A DNA stretch of 64,000 nucleotides from Brachionus manjavacas (Eukaryota; Rotifera; Eurotatoria; Ploima; Brachionidae): positions 620,001-684,000 of the forward strand of contig JAHQIY010000014.1 of the NCBI GenBank assembly GCA_019054805.1. The letters run 5' to 3'. The notes under the pieces are model-generated. The model did not search any database. It was not told where the DNA came from and saw nothing but the letters and a program-made list of their open reading frames with translations. Shown here piece after piece: positions 9,238-20,420 of this stretch. The number at the start of each line of letters is the position of its first letter. Position 1 is the first letter of the stretch. The translations under genes and the position numbers were made by a program.

Positions 9238-10481
9238 ATGTTCTTTTCGAAAATCGCTGCTTTTTCATTACTTAACTTTTTTTTGATGAATAGAATAGGT
9301 AATTTTTCTTTAAATTTTTAATAATAAAAATATTTTTTTTTAAATTTATCAAAAAGAAACGGTATTTTTTAAAATAAATGACCAAATTGAACAAAAAAAA
9401 TTTGATTCTGTCACCAACATGATTGTAAACAAAAAATTGAGAACCCGAATTGAATGCATGGCTCATTGTTTTAAAAATGGTCTTTGTAAATTTGCCAATT
9501 TCAATAACAATCAATGTGTGATTTACAAATCTCTTTCTTATCATCAAGATATTTTTAACGGAAAGTTTTGGTTGAACAAAGCCCAACAAATTTCATATGG
9601 TAACATTCAAAAATAATTTAGAATTTGATTAAAATTTCCAAATTCAATCGCAAATTAATATTAGCTTTATAAACAATTTTTATAGTTAATTAAGCGATGT
9701 GAAGTTCAATAGACAAAACAGTTTAAAACAATAAAAATAATAAATTTTTCCAAGTTTTTTAAGTATTTTTAATTAGATTAAATGAGGCAAAATTCGTTAA
9801 AAATTTAATGCTTATTTTTAAAAATATAAACTCAAGTTTTATTTTTAAACAAATTCATTTTTTTTTTGTTTTTTAAGTTTTTTTTTTAATTCTAGATTTT
9901 TTAACAAGTATTTTTTTTTTCCAAAAGATAAAATAACTTTAAATTTGATGCTGTTTCATTATTTAAATTTTAGTATTAAATTATTTAACAATGGATAATA
10001 ATAATAATTTTATTATTTAGAATCATATTCATGTTTAACAAATAATTATTCATTGAATTATCTAACTGGGTCTGGCTTCAGCTTGGTTTACAATCAAAAT
10101 TATTCCCATTCCACTTCGATAACAGAACTTGAAAATATTAAAAGTCAATGTAGCAGCAATTCAGTGCTGTGTGCAGCAGGTGGATTGGCAAATTCAGATT
10201 GTTTCCTTTTGGTATCATGCGCTAATTGCCATACAGTTTTGACACCAACAGCTATTAACAGTCCAGTTTTTGTAGGTTCAGCTTATTGGTACATGACTGA
10301 TAGTTATAGCTTTGGATTTTCTCCAGACTCAACAATAAATCAAGGTTCAGCAGATACACATGACACATCAAGTCCCTATCGTTTATCATGGCATTTGGGT
10401 GGAAGTGGTGGATGGCGTTTAGGGAACTTAACAGGTTTAAACAGTGATACAAATTACAAGAAATATGTTTTGATAAAATAA
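9238..10481 (+). CDS. Secreted PAN/apple-like protein with C-terminal GGWRLG domain (paralogue A)
   Basis: Three exons by splice consensus and by alignment with the paralogue at 21.8 kb: 9238-9298, 9357-9599 and 10021-10481 (765 nt, 254 aa; both introns are phase 1). Exon 1 is a hydrophobic signal peptide (FFSKIAAFSLLNFFLM). Exon 2 carries CMAHCFKNGLCKFANF...QCVIY, the Cys-x3-Cys-x5-Cys core of a PAN/apple domain, a fold that binds protein or carbohydrate outside the cell. Exon 3 has about 150 residues with six Cys (SQC, VLC, SDC, SCANC) and ends with SYSFGFSP, SPYRLSWHL and GSGGWRLGNL. I know this pattern from uncharacterised secreted invertebrate proteins but cannot name the family. AATAAA lies at 10492-10497, just after the stop. 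Intron 1's acceptor (AAAAAG) lacks a pyrimidine tract. Function is unknown; extracellular recognition or matrix is an inference. Confidence 0.75.
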
Positions 10482-10984
10482 ATTTTTTATTAATAAAGTC
10501 AAAAGATAAACCTTCAAATAGACAACATTTAATTTTTATTTTCAAATTTCTTAAGTCGAAAAATTGCCAATAAAAAGAGCTAAGGATAATGAAGAAAAAA
10601 TGAAGATATGGGCCCCTATTTCCTAGGGCTACGTAGCATAGATCCTATGTAATCGACACCCTGATTCATCGAGAATGTTCTTAAATCAGAAATTTGTGGG
10701 AAGTGAAATATAATCAAGTCTAAAAATTGTAGATCATCCTAAATAAACAAAAAATAGATCTTCAAGAGGGATTTTAAATTGACAAGAACTAAATAATTCA
10801 ATCAAAATTTAGTAAAAACAAAAAAAATTTAAATTTTTGAAATTTTCAAAATTTAAATCAAAAAGTGTTCAAGGCTTGAAAAATTTTAATTAAATACTGC
10901 ACTGCTATGATAAACTGTTTTTACATAATTTTACGAAAATTTTAGTAAATTTTAGTAAATATAAAAAGGGCCAAAAAAAACTGA
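10482..10984. other. Intergenic, no gene seen
   Basis: Contains the polyadenylation signal of the upstream gene and a GC-richer patch at 10,605-10,680 (GGGCCCCTATTTCCTAGGGC) that I cannot assign. Confidence 0.3.
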
Positions 10985-12600
10985 AAAAATGGCGATTTTT
11001 AGGATTTTTAGAAATTTTTAGGAAACTGGCTAGAGTTTATCAATAAAATGGGAAAAAACTCATTATAGAGTAGACCATTTTGGAGAAAAATAAATAAATT
11101 TAGATCAAAGAAATGTTCTAGTCAAATTCCCATGCTAATTAAAGATGGGAAATGGTTTAATACAGATAAGGATAAAGGAGAAATCTTCAGAAACTTAAGA
11201 AATTACTTACTAATTAATGAGCAATCAGGATTTAGAAAACACAGGCGCACAGCTGATAGTCTTTATTTTCTTATAAAAAAAGTACTAGAATTGAAAGAAA
11301 AAAAGTCTGCTGTTTATATTTTGATATTTATAAAGCCTTAGACAGAGTTTGGCACGATGGACTGATTTATAAGCTAATTAAAATTAATCTTCCTCTGAAA
11401 GGTTGCTGGTTGTCAATTGGTAACCGCTGGTGGCTGGTAAATAAATAAGATTTTCTTTAAATATTATTTTTTAATTAATTGGTAAAAAACATTACATTTC
11501 TCTTTATCTAATTTACTGGATCAGATCATTTCTGCATTCCAGATCTTTTCTAGTAAACGGACATTTGAGTGAACAATACTCAATAAAAGCAGGGGTTCCA
11601 CGAGGATCAGTAATTAGTCCGCTTCTTTTCAGCATTTTCATAAATGACGTACCTAAAAGAAATAACACTAATACTCTCTTCTTTTTGCAGATGACTTGGC
11701 TACCTTTTTTATTTTTAAATAGAAAGGGAATCTCGAGAATTTAATTAATAAGTTCTTGAAAGAAATTGAGAAATGGCTTTTCAAATGGAAAATAAAAATG
11801 CCTGTTGAAAAGTCATGTTACAAGATTTTCGAAAAAACCCTAGAGAAAAAACTAATCTTGACCTGAAATTATATGAGAACAGTTTAAATCTAAAAGAAAA
11901 AGTTAAGTTCTTAGGAATTTCGTTAGACTCAAAACTAACATTTCGATAAAAGAGCGCTCTAACTCAAGACTTAATATAATTAAATATCTATCGAATAAAA
12001 AATGGGGCCTTAAACCCAGAACATTAGGAAATCTTTACATCCTTAAAATCCTTAAAAGAATTTCTAGAATTGATCCTTACAAGGATCAATTTTAGATTAT
12101 TATTTTCCTTGTTTAAATTCACTCACAAAAACTAACATTAAAAAGATACAAGTGATTCAAAATTCAGTAGTTAGATCCATCTTGAATCTAAAATATGATA
12201 CTCCCTCCAACATAATGCATCACACGAGGCTTTAAATAAACTTAATTTATTAACAGTCTCGAACCGACTGTTTGAGTTGAATGAGAGATATGTCGAAACA
12301 GGATCGAGTTATTCTATTCCATTGGTTGTCAGACTGGTGGAGGAATACAAAGAAGGTTTCCAATCAAGATATATTGAATACCCAACTCCATTGTGTAATT
12401 GCTAATTAAATTTTTTTATTTCCTCGAAAAATCAGAAATTTAAAAATATGTATCCCATTATTCTCATTATCAATATATCTTATCTCAATTTTTCTTGTAT
12501 TTTAACCTTTTATTTTTCCTTTATTTTATAATTTTTTTTTTTTGATCTGAAGAAGCATTAGCTCGGTACAGAAACAAATAAATAAATAAATAAACAAAAG
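10985..12600 (+). mobile_element. LINE B copy, broken reverse transcriptase with intact 3' tail
   Basis: A non-LTR element in fragments. 11132-11341 encodes EQSGFRKHRRTADSLYFLIK and a frame just after it gives DRVWHDGLIYKLIKI (RT motif A region). 11530-11700 gives SFLVNGHLSEQYSIKAGVP and RGSVISPLLFSIFINDVP (motif B), with the FADDL motif lost to a frameshift. The segment 11,400-11,460 (CTGGTTGTCAATTGG...GGTGGCTGG) interrupts it and is absent from other copies. Downstream are the RT C-terminal region and the shared 3' UTR ending CAACTCCATTGTGTAATTGC, then GAAGCATTAGCTCGGTACAG and AAATAAATAAATAAAC at 12,550-12,598. It starts within the endonuclease-RT linker, so it is 5'-truncated. Dead copy. 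Confidence 0.75.
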
Positions 12601-12689
12601 AATACATTTTTAGGAGATTGGTTTCAAAATATCTTTCCTTTAAGATCCTAACTGGTGACCATGAATCAAATCAAAGTTCGAACCTTTGA

Positions 12690-13062
12690 AAGTTCGTTGT
12701 ATTTTACCGTATTAAACTTCTGATTTTATCTCTTCGTGTATTATTATCTTTCGGTCATTTAGCTCAGAACCCAAATATTTTTCTTTTGCTTCGGCTAAAA
12801 GCTCCATCATTCTTGGAAATGTCTAATTTGTTCTAGCTCTAATATGCTGTTTAAAATTACACCAAAGACCTTCTACAGGATTCTTCAGATTCGGATGAAG
12901 TAAAAAAATCATGGTAATTATTATTTATATCGGGTTCAACGTCTATTTCCATATGATCGTCTTAATTTTATGATCATCTTCATCCTCTTCAATAATTTTT
13001 TTTTGGCCGAAAACTCCAAGGCTACTATCCCGAGATTGATTATATTTTGATTTTTTAGGCAT
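12690..13062 (-). pseudogene. Internally deleted DDE transposase remnant
   Basis: From an ATG at 13062 the minus strand reads MPKKSKYNQSRDSSLGVFG then an acidic run (EEDEDD), ending in a TAG. Within about 150 bp a frame gives HPNLKNPVEGLWCNFKQHIR and MMELLAEAKEKYLGS. This resembles the catalytic-Glu region (VEGxWxxxK) of Merlin/IS1595-type or Tc1-type transposases. The N-terminal start and the C-terminal end are thus almost joined, with the catalytic middle missing, as in an internal deletion derivative. Family assignment is uncertain. Confidence 0.4.
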
Positions 13063-13608
13063 TTTTCACTAAATTTTATTTATACTTGGATAAGTTTTAG
13101 TAAAATTTAGAAAAAAAATATCAATAGAATATTAATATACAAATTTGTTAATTATCACATGATTTGAAGACATTTTTTAAGAAAAATAAAGCAATAAAAT
13201 AAAAAAGTAAAACCATAGAATTGTTCAGAATTTAGTCTAGATTTAAAAAAAAAAAATCGGGTCATAATAGATCCCTCGGAGGAGATACGATTTAAACCAG
13301 AAAAAAAAACATTTTTTTCCTTTTTTTAGCCAACAAAAACCGCCACACCCTTTTTTTTTTCCTCTAAATTACATTAGCATGTAGAGAATTTTATGCTCTT
13401 TCAGAATATAAATTTTTAGTATATTCAAATTTTATCTTTGAGATTTTGAGTCTTAAAGAACAACAGCTTTTTAAAGGGTTTGTTATTTTTGGAACCCTGG
13501 GTGTAAAAATTTTTTTTTGGGGTTTTTGAGGGCGTAGATTAAGAATTTTGAGTCAAAAATGTAAAATTCAGATAGCACTAAAGTTTTGAATTTCGTGAAC
13601 ATTATATT
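13063..13608. other. AT-rich intergenic, no gene seen
   Basis: Poly-A and poly-T tracts only. 13,611 onward becomes the shared 5' flank of the short-gene family. Confidence 0.3.
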
Positions 13609-13708
13609 CAAGGTTGAGTGGTTTCATATTTTTTAAATATAAATACAAGTTTAAAATAAGTTTAAAAAAATCATTAATTCAAACAATCAGATACTAAAGA
13701 AAATAAAA

Positions 13709-14051
13709 ATGTTCAACAGTAATATTTTTTAGTTTAAAATTTATTTTGGCAAGAAAAATTTATTATTTTATTTGAAAAAAAGGCTACCCATCATCTTCAT
13801 TCGGCCAAGCATCATTTGCTCCAGCTCAACAATACTCCGGTTTGGGTTCAGCTTACAATTTTGATCAAACTGCTGCTTTGTCGTCTCCACAATTCAGTGC
13901 TGCCAAATTGAGCCCTCTTTCTTTATACGGAGCTCAATCACTTACTTCTGGTCAACGTTTTCAGCTTCACCATCATTTGGATCATATCCAGGTCTTTATT
14001 AAAAACATTCTTTTCTCGTCTGAAAATAATTTCTTTAATCTGATAACATAG
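13709..14051 (+). pseudogene. Short S/A/Q/P-rich gene, copy 1 (frameshifted)
   Basis: Exon 1 is ATGTTCAACA at 13709-13718 followed by GTAATA; exon 2 starts after AG at 13783. Against the intact copies it lacks 21 bp in the first third, has Lys for Gln in SAAKLSP, and has lost one T after GGTCAA. The last ~25 residues are therefore read in another frame (RFQLHHHLDHIQVF...) to a TAG at 14049-14051. The ~100-bp 5' flank (13,611-13,708) is shared with copies 2 and 4, so the duplicated unit includes promoter-proximal DNA. It may still be transcribed, but its product would have a foreign C-terminus. Confidence 0.65.
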
Positions 14052-14782
14052 TTTTTAGTAATATTTTCGCTAAATTTTTTTTGTTTACAAAATAACTGTT
14101 TTTTTCGCATATAATAGCTTGGGGAAAAAAGCGGCTTTTTTTAATCTTTTATTTGCCATCAATCCAAAAAGATAAATCCAAAATAAATAATTATGTGTAA
14201 AAAATTATTCAAAACACAAAGAGAAAAAAGTGGATTTAATTAATTAAGGAAAAATCGGCTCAAAAGTTTAGAAATTTTTCCAATCTTATATTTGAAATGA
14301 CTGCCTTTAGCGTTATTTATTTATTTCAAAAAATACGCCAGATTTGTCGATGATAGAAAAAAAATCAAATATAAAAGCGAAATACTAAAAAAGGGATATT
14401 CAGGGTAATATATATTTTATTTTATTTACTAAAGGGTATTCTATCATTAAAAAGTGAAATTCTATAGTTAAAATTTGAAAATTTTCTAAAAATAAAGTTT
14501 AATTTGAAATGTTCATTTATTGTAGAACTTTACATTAGGTATATGTTGAAATGAAAGCTAATTTGCATAATAATCAAAAGTCTGTTATAATTTATTGAAC
14601 TTTTAAACTATCCTATACAATCAAAATACCATTTGAGCACCAAAATCGAACCATAATTACTAAATTGATAATGTCACCAAAGATAAGAGATCGAAGCAGC
14701 CGTACTGCCCCAATAGCCCCCAAGTATTTAAGAACCTATCTAGATAAAAGACCAAGCGAATTAGCATAAATTCATTTGCATT
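14052..14782. other. AT-rich intergenic, no gene seen
   Basis: Nothing recognised. 14,640-14,760 is slightly GC-richer (GAGATCGAAGCAGCCGTACT) without a coding pattern. Confidence 0.3.
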
Positions 14783-15240
14783 TTATTCATCTACAATTAG
14801 AATAAAATTTCCTGCTTTGGCCCTAGAACCTCGAAAAACACAATTATTCAATTTCACTCCTCCAATAATCGTCTTAAAAAAGTGGACTCTCATAGCAATT
14901 CCGCTTTCAATATCACCGATTATGTAATCGAAGTAAATAAAGCTTCTTTCAACCAAAGAAATCAAATCACTATTTACCTGTTTCAATTTGGATAACACAA
15001 TTTGATATTTGAACTTATAAATTATAGTGTTGGATACGGTCAAGACAAACCGATCCAATACACGGACGGTTTTTTGCAGTCATTTTGCCAGTCGGCTAGG
15101 CAGTCTAGAATCCCGGGCTGATCGGCGAAATGTCCGCCCGCCAAAAAATTGTCCGGTTAATGCAAATACGTTCACGGTTTCTGAAAACTTTGGACGGTTA
15201 AGTGTCCACTTGTACGGAACCCAAGACAGGTAAATTAATC
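14783..15240. other. Unassigned block with a 91-residue minus-strand ORF and GC-rich flank
   Basis: The minus-strand frame 15058-14783 gives VSNTIIYKFKYQIVLSKLK...ARAKAGNFILIV-like sequence with no family match that I know. The adjoining 15,059-15,240 is clearly GC-richer than its surroundings (GTCGGCTAGGCAGTCTAG, CCCGGGCTGATCGGCG). This may be a degraded transposon end or an orphan exon. I do not assign a function. Confidence 0.2.
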
Positions 15241-16594
15241 AGAAAAAGAAAGGAAAATACAAGTGTCGGACCATGCGCTTATCTTCTTGTGCGCATGCCA
15301 CCGTCGAGCTCAAACGATGCAGTCAGTTGAGCATGTGTCATCTTAAAAAAAAATAAAAAAATTTTTTATTAAATATTTTATTGGCACTGATCGGTTTACC
15401 ACCAGTGTTATTATTAAGAAATCGAAATTGTTGTATAATTTAGAGCTATTAAATTGGATACTTCAGATTTGGCCGTCCTTTCTCTAACAATAATAATTCT
15501 AAATTATTTTTATTATTTAACATAAAATTTAATTTTATTAGTCTATTTGGTAATTGTTATTTTTTTATCATTCCACTCCATATTTTTGCTTAAATGAAGG
15601 GATTATAGCTGTAATTTTGAAGAATTGTCTTACAGTCCTCTTTTTTGTTCCTTTGGGCGCTACCAATTGCTTATTTAAACAGAACGGCAACCAAATATAC
15701 CCATAGTGATAATGTAGACAAGGATAATAAATTCAGTCATAATCGACCATTTGTTCAAAATTAAAATTTTCTAAAATTAAATAAATAAATTTATAATTTA
15801 AAAATCATTTTTTTCATTTTAAAACATGACCTTCCACAGACAAACTCTTTAAAAGGTTGTCAAAATAAATATTCTCTTTTAACTTGTACTCCTCCTCGTT
15901 GTGCACATCGTAATGAGTAAACACGTCTCCTTTAGACCTTTAGAGTCTTTCCTTAGCGGCAATATCTGCTTTTCTCATAATAAATACCGCCTAACAATTA
16001 ATAAAAAACTAACTTATTAATCCATAATCTAACAGACTACTTGAAAATTAATTAAAATCAATTTAGAAATTTTAAATCAAATAAAGTTAGCGCTTATGTT
16101 TTATTCATTTAAGAATAAACAAATTGTAAAATTTAATTTTTTTTTGCGACTTCCTTGACCCCAGATTTAAGTTTAAGATTATTTAAAATTTTCAAATAAT
16201 AATAAATTAAGACAAACTTTGGAAAAATCAAAAAAAAATTACAAATGTTCATACTTTCTTTTTTTTAAATAACTAGCTGACAAAACATCGTATCAAAGAT
16301 TATTTATTCTTTCTCTTGAACAAGATCTTCTTTAGAAAATATCATCCCATCAGTAAATGTTAATTTAAAATCGTTACGAACTTTGAACAAATTAGGTGTA
16401 TTTCGTGTAAATTAAATATCAAAAAATTATATTTTTTTAAATAGTTCTTTTCGAATATTATCTAAAAAATAATTTTTTAATTGATTAATTGGTTTTTTTA
16501 TTCAACTTTTAAAATACATTTCTAAATTTCAATAATTTGAAAAATAATTAAAATTATGCAACAATAATTTTTATTTTTTGAAAATCACAAAATT
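15241..16594. other. AT-rich intergenic, no gene seen
   Basis: Only scattered GC-richer patches: 15,270-15,330 (CGCATGCCACCGTCGAGC) and 15,880-15,970. No coding pattern or repeat match was recognised. Confidence 0.3.
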
Positions 16595-16846
16595 TTAATT
16601 TAAAATCTTCCTTAAAGAATTCTGAATATCCTGAACTACCAATTCTATATCTTGCTTTGTAGTATCTCTTCCTACACTCAATCCTAGTGCATTGGCTGCC
16701 GCATTTAAATCAATATTCATTTTCAGTAATATCTTAGATGTTCTGAGTTCTCCGGAATGATAACACGATCCTGTTCTGGCTTCCAAATAATCACAATTTT
16801 TAAGTAGCAAAAATTCTTTAAATTTTAGTCTTGAAATAAAAGACAC
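16595..16846 (-). CDS. Orphan last exon, selenocysteine lyase / cysteine desulfurase-like
   Basis: The minus-strand frame ending with a stop at 16595-16597 reads NCDYLEARTGSCYHSG, SKILLKMNIDLNAAANAL, GLSVGRDTTKQDIELVVQDI and ends KILN. This is the C-terminal end of the class-V aminotransferase fold as found in selenocysteine lyase: a catalytic-loop Cys followed by HS, then the ALRLSVGR(D/S)TT motif and a final helix. Selenocysteine lyase is a cytosolic PLP enzyme that releases selenium from selenocysteine. The usual Arg in ALRLS is Gly here. The ~350 upstream residues (PLP lysine, etc.) are not found within the next kilobases on this strand, so this is a stranded terminal exon or a partial duplicate. 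The first codons are uncertain, because a 3' splice site could lie near 16,835. Confidence 0.5.
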   Translation of the reverse strand: MSFISRLKFKEFLLLKNCDYLEARTGSCYHSGELRTSKILLKMNIDLNAAANALGLSVGRDTTKQDIELVVQDIQNSLRKILN

Positions 16847-17176
16847 ACGTATATAAATTTTAGCTTTTTTTCTTAAAATAAGAGGTCCGAATTCAAGGAA
16901 TATCCAAAGAAATTTTAATTTTTGAATACAATTCGTTAATAGAATGTATTAATCGACATCAAAAATTTTCTTAATGAAAAGCTTTTTTAAAAGCCTAACA
17001 GCAACATAAGTCTGGCACTTGTTCTTGTAAAGGTTGAAGAATTAATTGATAAAAAAGCTGCTATATCGATTAACTTAAATAAAATAGGAATGATTTTTAA
17101 TGAGATTTGAGATTTTTAAAGATTGAATTACTTTTTTATTTTAAAAATCAAAATTTGAATTTTACTAAAAATTATG
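16847..17176. other. AT-rich spacer, no further exon of the lyase seen
   Basis: I looked for upstream exons of the selenocysteine-lyase-like fragment here on the minus strand and found none. Confidence 0.3.
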
Positions 17177-17179
17177 CTT

Positions 17180-17495
17180 TTAATAAAGACCTGGATATGA
17201 TCCAAATGATGGTGAAGCTGAAAACGATTGACCAGAAGTAAGTGATTGAGCTCCGTATAAAGAAAGAGGGCTCAATTGGGCAGCACTGAATTGTGGAGAC
17301 GACAAAGCAGCAGTTTGATCAAAATTGTAAGCTGAACCCAAACCGGAGTATTGTTGAGCTGGAGCAAATGATGGCTGAGGGGCAGCAAATGATGCTTGGC
17401 CGAATGAAGCTGATGGGTAGCCTTTTTTTTAAATAAAATAATTAATTTTTCTTGCCAAAATAAATTTTAAACTAAAAAATATTACTGTTGAACAT
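17180..17495 (-). CDS. Short S/A/Q/P/G/Y-rich two-exon gene, copy 2
   Basis: On the minus strand exon 1 is 17495-17486 (ATGTTCAACA), donor GT, a 64-bp intron, acceptor AG, and exon 2 is 17421-17180, giving 83 aa and TAA. The split codon A|GC gives Ser4. The product starts MFNSYPSASFGQAS and ends SPSFGSYPGLY. It is made almost only of Ser, Ala, Gln, Pro, Gly, Tyr, Phe and Leu, with no Cys, one acidic residue and no basic residues, and no signal peptide. Such low-complexity aromatic/Gln composition is typical of disordered, self-associating (prion-like) segments, so a structural or condensate role is possible; no function can be assigned. The frame is intact and nearly identical to copies 3 and 4, whereas flanking DNA differs more, suggesting selection or recent origin. 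Confidence 0.65.
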
Positions 17496-17929
17496 TTTTA
17501 TTTTCTTTAGTATCTGATTGTTTGAATTAATGATTTTTTTAAACTTATTTTAAACTTGTATTTATATTTTGATAAAAAGCAACTTCTCATGCTTGAAAAA
17601 GCTTTTCTTTTATGTTCATAGATAGTTTCTTTTCGATATCAATAGCTAAATAACTAAATAGCATAAATGGTTTTAGTAATTTTTGATTTTTTTAAATTGA
17701 CACCCGCGATTCAACTAAAACCAGAACTTCATTAGGAACGCATTCAATTACATACTGATCATTTATTATATTTTATCATCATCAATAAAAAAAATTAAGG
17801 AATCGAAAAGGAAAAAAGAGCATTCTTTAAACAGGTTATTCAAAAGTTTATTGATTAAATTATTTGATTCATTTAATATTTTCAGGCTTTCCAAGACTAT
17901 TAGTAAAAATAGAAGTAACTACATCAAAA

Positions 17930-18005
17930 AATAAAAATCATTAATTCAAGCAATTAAATACCAAAGAAAATATACATGTTCAACAGTTATATTTTTTGTT
18001 AAAAT
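17930..18005 (+). pseudogene. Truncated copy of the short gene: 5' flank, exon 1 and start of intron
   Basis: AATCATTAATTCAAGCAAT, then ACATGTTCAACAGTTATA, matches the promoter-proximal flank, exon 1 and donor of the short gene. Exon 2 does not follow. It faces away from copy 2, making an inverted pair. Confidence 0.6.
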
Positions 18006-18059
18006 CAAATTAAATAAGTAAAATTAATGTAATTATAATTAATGGATTTAAGTAAAAAA

Positions 18060-18180
18060 CATGTGACACATGTTTTTTACATAGTTGAAGCTTCATGAGA
18101 AAAAGAGGAAATAGTAAGGTAGCAATTACACAATGGAGTTGGGTATTCAATATATCTTGATAAAGGCAATGCATCATTTT
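18060..18180 (-). mobile_element. LINE B 3' UTR fragment
   Basis: The plus strand reads AGAGGAAATAGTAAGGTAGC, AATTACACAATGGAGTTGGG, TATTCAATATATCTTGAT. This is the reverse complement of the 3' region of the LINE B copies at 12.4, 25.7, 26.2 and 28.8 kb. Only ~120 bp remain. Confidence 0.7.
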
Positions 18181-18381
18181 GTAGGCAACTGCAAGCTAAA
18201 GATAAAAAATCTAATCGATATTTTTAATTATGACGGTGAAGTTTTGAAAAATTTAAATCTAAAAATAAAAATAAATTGATAATTTTGAAAATTATTATGC
18301 ATTAAAATTTAAAAATAATCATCATGTCAGAAAAAAATGAATATGTTTTCATTCAAATTTAATGAGAATAATTTTTTTTTT

Positions 18382-18450
18382 GATTTAGATTAAAAAATCA
18401 AAATTTTTATTTAGATTAAAAAATCAAAATTTTGATTTAGATTAAAAAAT
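18382..18450. repeat. Tandem ~26-bp AT repeat
   Basis: About 2.6 copies of TTTAGATTAAAAAATCAAAA plus 6 bp, each containing the palindrome-like AATCAAAATTTTGATT. Confidence 0.7.
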
Positions 18451-19401
18451 ATTGAAAAAAATAATAAAAATCTAAAAACAAAAATAATAAAAATAAGACT
18501 AATTCGATATTTTATACAATTTATATTATATTACAATCGGTAATTTTAATTACTAATTTTAATTTTTGCTTTTTTTTTAGATCATAAAATAAATGAGTAT
18601 TTCAAAATTATTTTTTCTTAAATTGCACGTAAATCAAAACTTCTTCCCTTAAAAAATAAATGTCTATTTTCTTGTCAAGTTCTCTTAAAATTGTTAAAGT
18701 TAGAAAAGATTTTAAAAAATTAATAAAATATTCAGTAACACATATCGATTCTGATTGAATTATTTATATATAATTAAACCTTTTGAGACGTTTTTAAGTT
18801 AAAATTATTTGGAAAAAAAAATTAATTATTTGACATATTTATTACTATCCATTTATTTTATTATCAGATTAAAAACAAAAAATAAAATGCAAAATTAAAT
18901 AAATAAAAATAAAATGAAAGCAAAAAGCAATGCTACATGCTTTAATAATTTATTTGTATACATATAAAAGGTTGTTAATGTTCAAGTACTCATTTGATAA
19001 AATTCAATTTAATAGAACAATAAAAGTTTAATAAACTTTTGATAAAAATATCTAATTTTAACTGAATAAAAAAAAATTTAATTGGATTTTTTACTTTGTG
19101 AAAGATGGTCAATGAAATGTAATTCTTATAAATATTTAATTCTCATTATTTTATCCAAACAACATCCCATGACCAATTTTCCCAATATCTAATAAGCAAT
19201 TCATTTTCTGAGAGAAATAAATCAACTAAAAGATTAATTAGCCTATACTCAGTTAATGACTGATAAATTTTAGAATAGAATTGGGCTAAAAAAAAAGAAT
19301 TATTTTTAATTTTTGAAATGATTCTTTTTTTGTCACTGAATTTGTTTAAATATAAACAGCATGTTTACAAGGCTAAAATAAAATTAAAAAAAAATTAAAT
19401 C
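18451..19401. other. AT-rich intergenic, no gene seen
   Basis: Simple A/T-rich sequence without recognisable genes or repeats. Confidence 0.3.
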
Positions 19402-19603
19402 AGAAATATCACTGCAAAAAAATTTGCTTAGAAAAATTATTTTACAAATCTAAAAAATGAAATTACAAATTAATATGATTAATACAAAAATACAGAAATC
19501 ATGATGAAAGGAAAAGATTGAGATAAAATTTGAAGAAAAAAATTACTAAAAACTAGTTTATTTGATAAAACAATTTTTTTTTAAACAAAAAAAAATAATG
19601 CTT

Positions 19604-19917
19604 TTAATAAAGACCTGGATATGATCCAAATGATGGTGAAGCTGAAAACGATTGACCAGAAGTAAGTGATTGAGCTCCGTATAAAGAATGAGGGCTCAAT
19701 TGGGCAGCACTGAATTGTGGAGATGACAAAGCAGCAGTTTGAACAAAATTGTAAGCTGAACCCAAACCGGAGTATTGTTGAGCTGGAGCAAATGATGGCT
19801 GAGGGGCAGCAAATGATGCTTGGCCGAATGAAGCTGATGGGTAGCCTTTTTTTTAAATAAAATAATTAATTTTTCATTTTTAATTTTTCAAAATTCAAAA
19901 TAATTACTGTTGAACAT
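19604..19917 (-). CDS. Short S/A/Q/P/G/Y-rich two-exon gene, copy 3
   Basis: Exon 1 is 19917-19908, the 62-bp intron is 19907-19846, and exon 2 is 19845-19604, again 83 aa ending SYPGLY and TAA. It differs from copy 2 by very few residues (for example Val for Asp in NFVQTA, and His for Leu in the PHSLYG stretch). Its intron and 5' flank are the least similar of the set (TTTTTCATTTTTAATTTTTC inside the intron), so the coding part is better conserved than its surroundings. Open frame, canonical GT-AG, no signal peptide. Confidence 0.65.
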
Positions 19918-20420
19918 TTTTATTTTCTTTAGTATATAATTGTTGGAATTAATGTTTTATTTAATCATAGTTTTGGATCTACTATATATACTTATAAATA
20001 TGTAAAGCCTGAATGAGTTTTTTCAGATATACGCTTGAATAACTAGTTAATAGAATGTTCTCTTTCAATTCCTTTATTTCTTTTTTTCTATGACTCTAAT
20101 ATTTAAAAAATAATTATTTTTTTGATTTTGATGATAATATGAATTAATAAATGATCAGTCAGCAATTGAAAGCTTTCCTAATGAAGTTCTGGTTTTAGTT
20201 CGTGAGTCGTGGGTGTATATCATTTTTAGAAAAAATATTTTTTTATAACCACTCAAGCCATTTTGTCTTTTGATTATTGATATCCTAAAGAAGCCTTCTG
20301 AGCTAAAAAAAAAATATATTCAAGCATGAGTAGTTTCATATTTTTTAAATATAAATACAAGTTTAAAATAAGTTTAAAAAAATCATTAATTCAAACAATC
20401 AGATACTAAAGAAAATAAAA

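Noticed and set aside
10255-10545. Minus-strand 96-residue ORF (and its twin at 22,882-23,079).
   Set aside because: Antisense to exon 3 of the PAN-like paralogues; present in both only because exon 3 is duplicated.
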